NCBI RefSeq assembly: GCF_001902145.1
Contig: NZ_MRST01000023.1
Location: forward strand, 124,001 to 188,000
Reading direction: 5' to 3'
Length of the DNA: 64,000 nucleotides
Source of the DNA: Pseudomonas fluorescens
Lineage (GTDB): Bacteria; Pseudomonadota; Gammaproteobacteria; Pseudomonadales; Pseudomonadaceae
Part shown: positions 63,395 through 64,000 of the stretch, one piece after another
How the letters are laid out: every line of letters starts with the position of its first letter
Position numbering within the stretch: position 1 is the stretch's first letter
Notes under the pieces: model-generated
Seen by the model: only the letters and a program-made list of their open reading frames with translations
Told to the model about the DNA's origin: nothing
Database searches by the model: none
Position numbers and translations under genes: made by a program

Positions 63395-63453
63395 TTGACC
63401 TTGTCAAAGTACGCACTATTCAGTAAGATCCGCCGTCTAAATTTACAGGCGGC
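63395..63453 (+). promoter_or_regulatory. rplM promoter/leader region
   Basis: TTGACC (63395-63400) could be the -35, with only a weak -10 after it. CCGCC...GGCGG (63430-63452) forms a small leader hairpin shortly before the start, the place where an L13 autoregulatory leader would lie. The assignment is tentative. Confidence 0.35.
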
Positions 63454-63471
63454 CCCTGAGGCTATTAAAGA

Positions 63472-63900
63472 ATGACAACTTTTACTGCAAAACCGGAAAC
63501 AGTTCAGCGCGACTGGTTTGTCGTCGACGCCGCTGGTCAGACCCTGGGTCGTCTGGCCACTGAAGTCGCCAGCCGTCTGCGTGGCAAGCACAAGCCTGAG
63601 TACACCCCGCACGTTGATACCGGCGACTACATCGTCATCATCAACGCTGAGCAGGTTCGTGTAACCGGCAACAAAGCAAGCGACAAAATGTACTACCGTC
63701 ACTCCGGTTTCCCAGGCGGTATCAAGTCTTCCAACTTCGAAGGCCTGATTGCCAAGAAGCCTGAAGCCCCGATCGAAATCGCGGTCAAAGGCATGCTGCC
63801 TAAGGGCCCACTGGGTCGCGATATGTTTCGCAAGCTGAAAGTCTATGCGGGCGCTGTACACCCTCATGCTGCTCAGCAGCCCCAAGAACTGAAGTTTTAA
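63472..63900 (+). CDS. rplM: 50S ribosomal protein L13
   Basis: A 142-residue large-subunit protein. The L13 marks [50 protein letters not shown] and the C-terminal [16 protein letters not shown] are all present, at full length. It is followed after 14 bp by rpsI in the usual conserved operon. Confidence 0.98.
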
Positions 63901-63914
63901 CGGAATAGTTCATT

Positions 63915-64000
63915 ATGTCGGCGACTCAAAATTACGGCACTGGCCGTCGCAAAACCGCAACCGCACGCGTTTTCCTGCGTCCGGGCACTGGTAACATCTC
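63915..64000 (+). CDS. rpsI: 30S ribosomal protein S9 (5' part)
   Basis: The first 28 codons are visible, reading [20 protein letters not shown] and on to the window edge. [15 protein letters not shown] is the S9 N-terminal signature. Start ATG 63915; the gene continues outside the window. Co-transcribed with rplM. Confidence 0.95.

Overview
The window is a piece of a fluorescent Pseudomonas chromosome, most likely of the P. fluorescens group. Three things point there: codon use typical of a GC-rich pseudomonad, nine REP/REPIN palindromes of the kind scattered through P. fluorescens genomes (core sequences GTAGGAGCGAGCTTGCTCGC, GTGGGAGCGGGCTTGCTCGC and GTGGGAGCTGGCTTGCCTGC), and a gene order that follows P. 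aeruginosa PAO1 as I remember it (ampD-ampE-chemoreceptor, piuB-piuA-piuC-Sel1 gene-speC, dpp cluster with opdP, roxS-roxR, zapG-hydrolase-trpS-zapE, AraC-acyl-CoA dehydrogenase-tas-rplM-rpsI). Most of the window is core genome.

Layout. 1-4.8 kb: cut 3' end of ampD, ampE, a chemoreceptor, a small zinc-ribbon membrane protein and a TatD-type hydrolase. 4.8-11.6 kb: the fructose system. FruR, read leftward from a TTG start, faces fruB-fruK-fruA across an intergenic region holding a perfect TTAAACGTTTCA operator. 11.7-20 kb: a Tat-exported PhoD-like phosphatase bracketed by REPINs, then the iron-uptake genes piuB, piuA and piuC and a Sel1-repeat protein. 20-25.2 kb: speC and a four-gene osmoprotectant-type ABC transporter. 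25.5-29.6 kb: prfC followed by an AT-rich accessory patch. 29.6-31.9 kb: a second, FepA/PfeA-type siderophore receptor. 32.3-44.9 kb: the dipeptide transporter dppBCDF, four tandem substrate-binding proteins and the porin opdP, all leftward. 45-51.8 kb: two very large DUF6543 (dermonecrotic-toxin-domain) proteins flanking a SIMPL-domain gene. 52-63.9 kb: the redox two-component system roxSR, an SbmA/YddA-type ABC exporter, zapG, an alpha/beta hydrolase, trpS, zapE, an AraC-family regulator, an acyl-CoA dehydrogenase, tas, rplM and the 5' end of rpsI.

The least ordinary part is 26.8-29.1 kb. The last 251 bp of prfC occur twice (26826-27076 and 27734-27984; I count 10 differences). Each copy is followed by a terminator, then by an ACTGT...GACAGTAG dyad just under 100 bp before an ATG, then by a gene of an unrecognised family sharing a roughly 130-residue repeat: one copy in the first gene, two in the second. 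The prfC copies are about 96% identical while the genes have diverged strongly. This looks like a cassette locus in which the prfC 3' end acts as the homology anchor, and it is my main candidate for something undescribed. The second candidate is the 813-residue DUF6543 protein, whose C-terminal domain carries a His-Gly...Ser-Cys pattern resembling clan CD cysteine peptidases.

Functionally the window combines nutrient capture (fructose PTS, dipeptides, ferric siderophores, osmoprotectants), envelope maintenance and translation. I see no tRNA, rRNA, CRISPR array, transposase, integrase or prophage. All family calls come from reading motifs by eye, and the PAO1 comparisons are from memory, not from an alignment.
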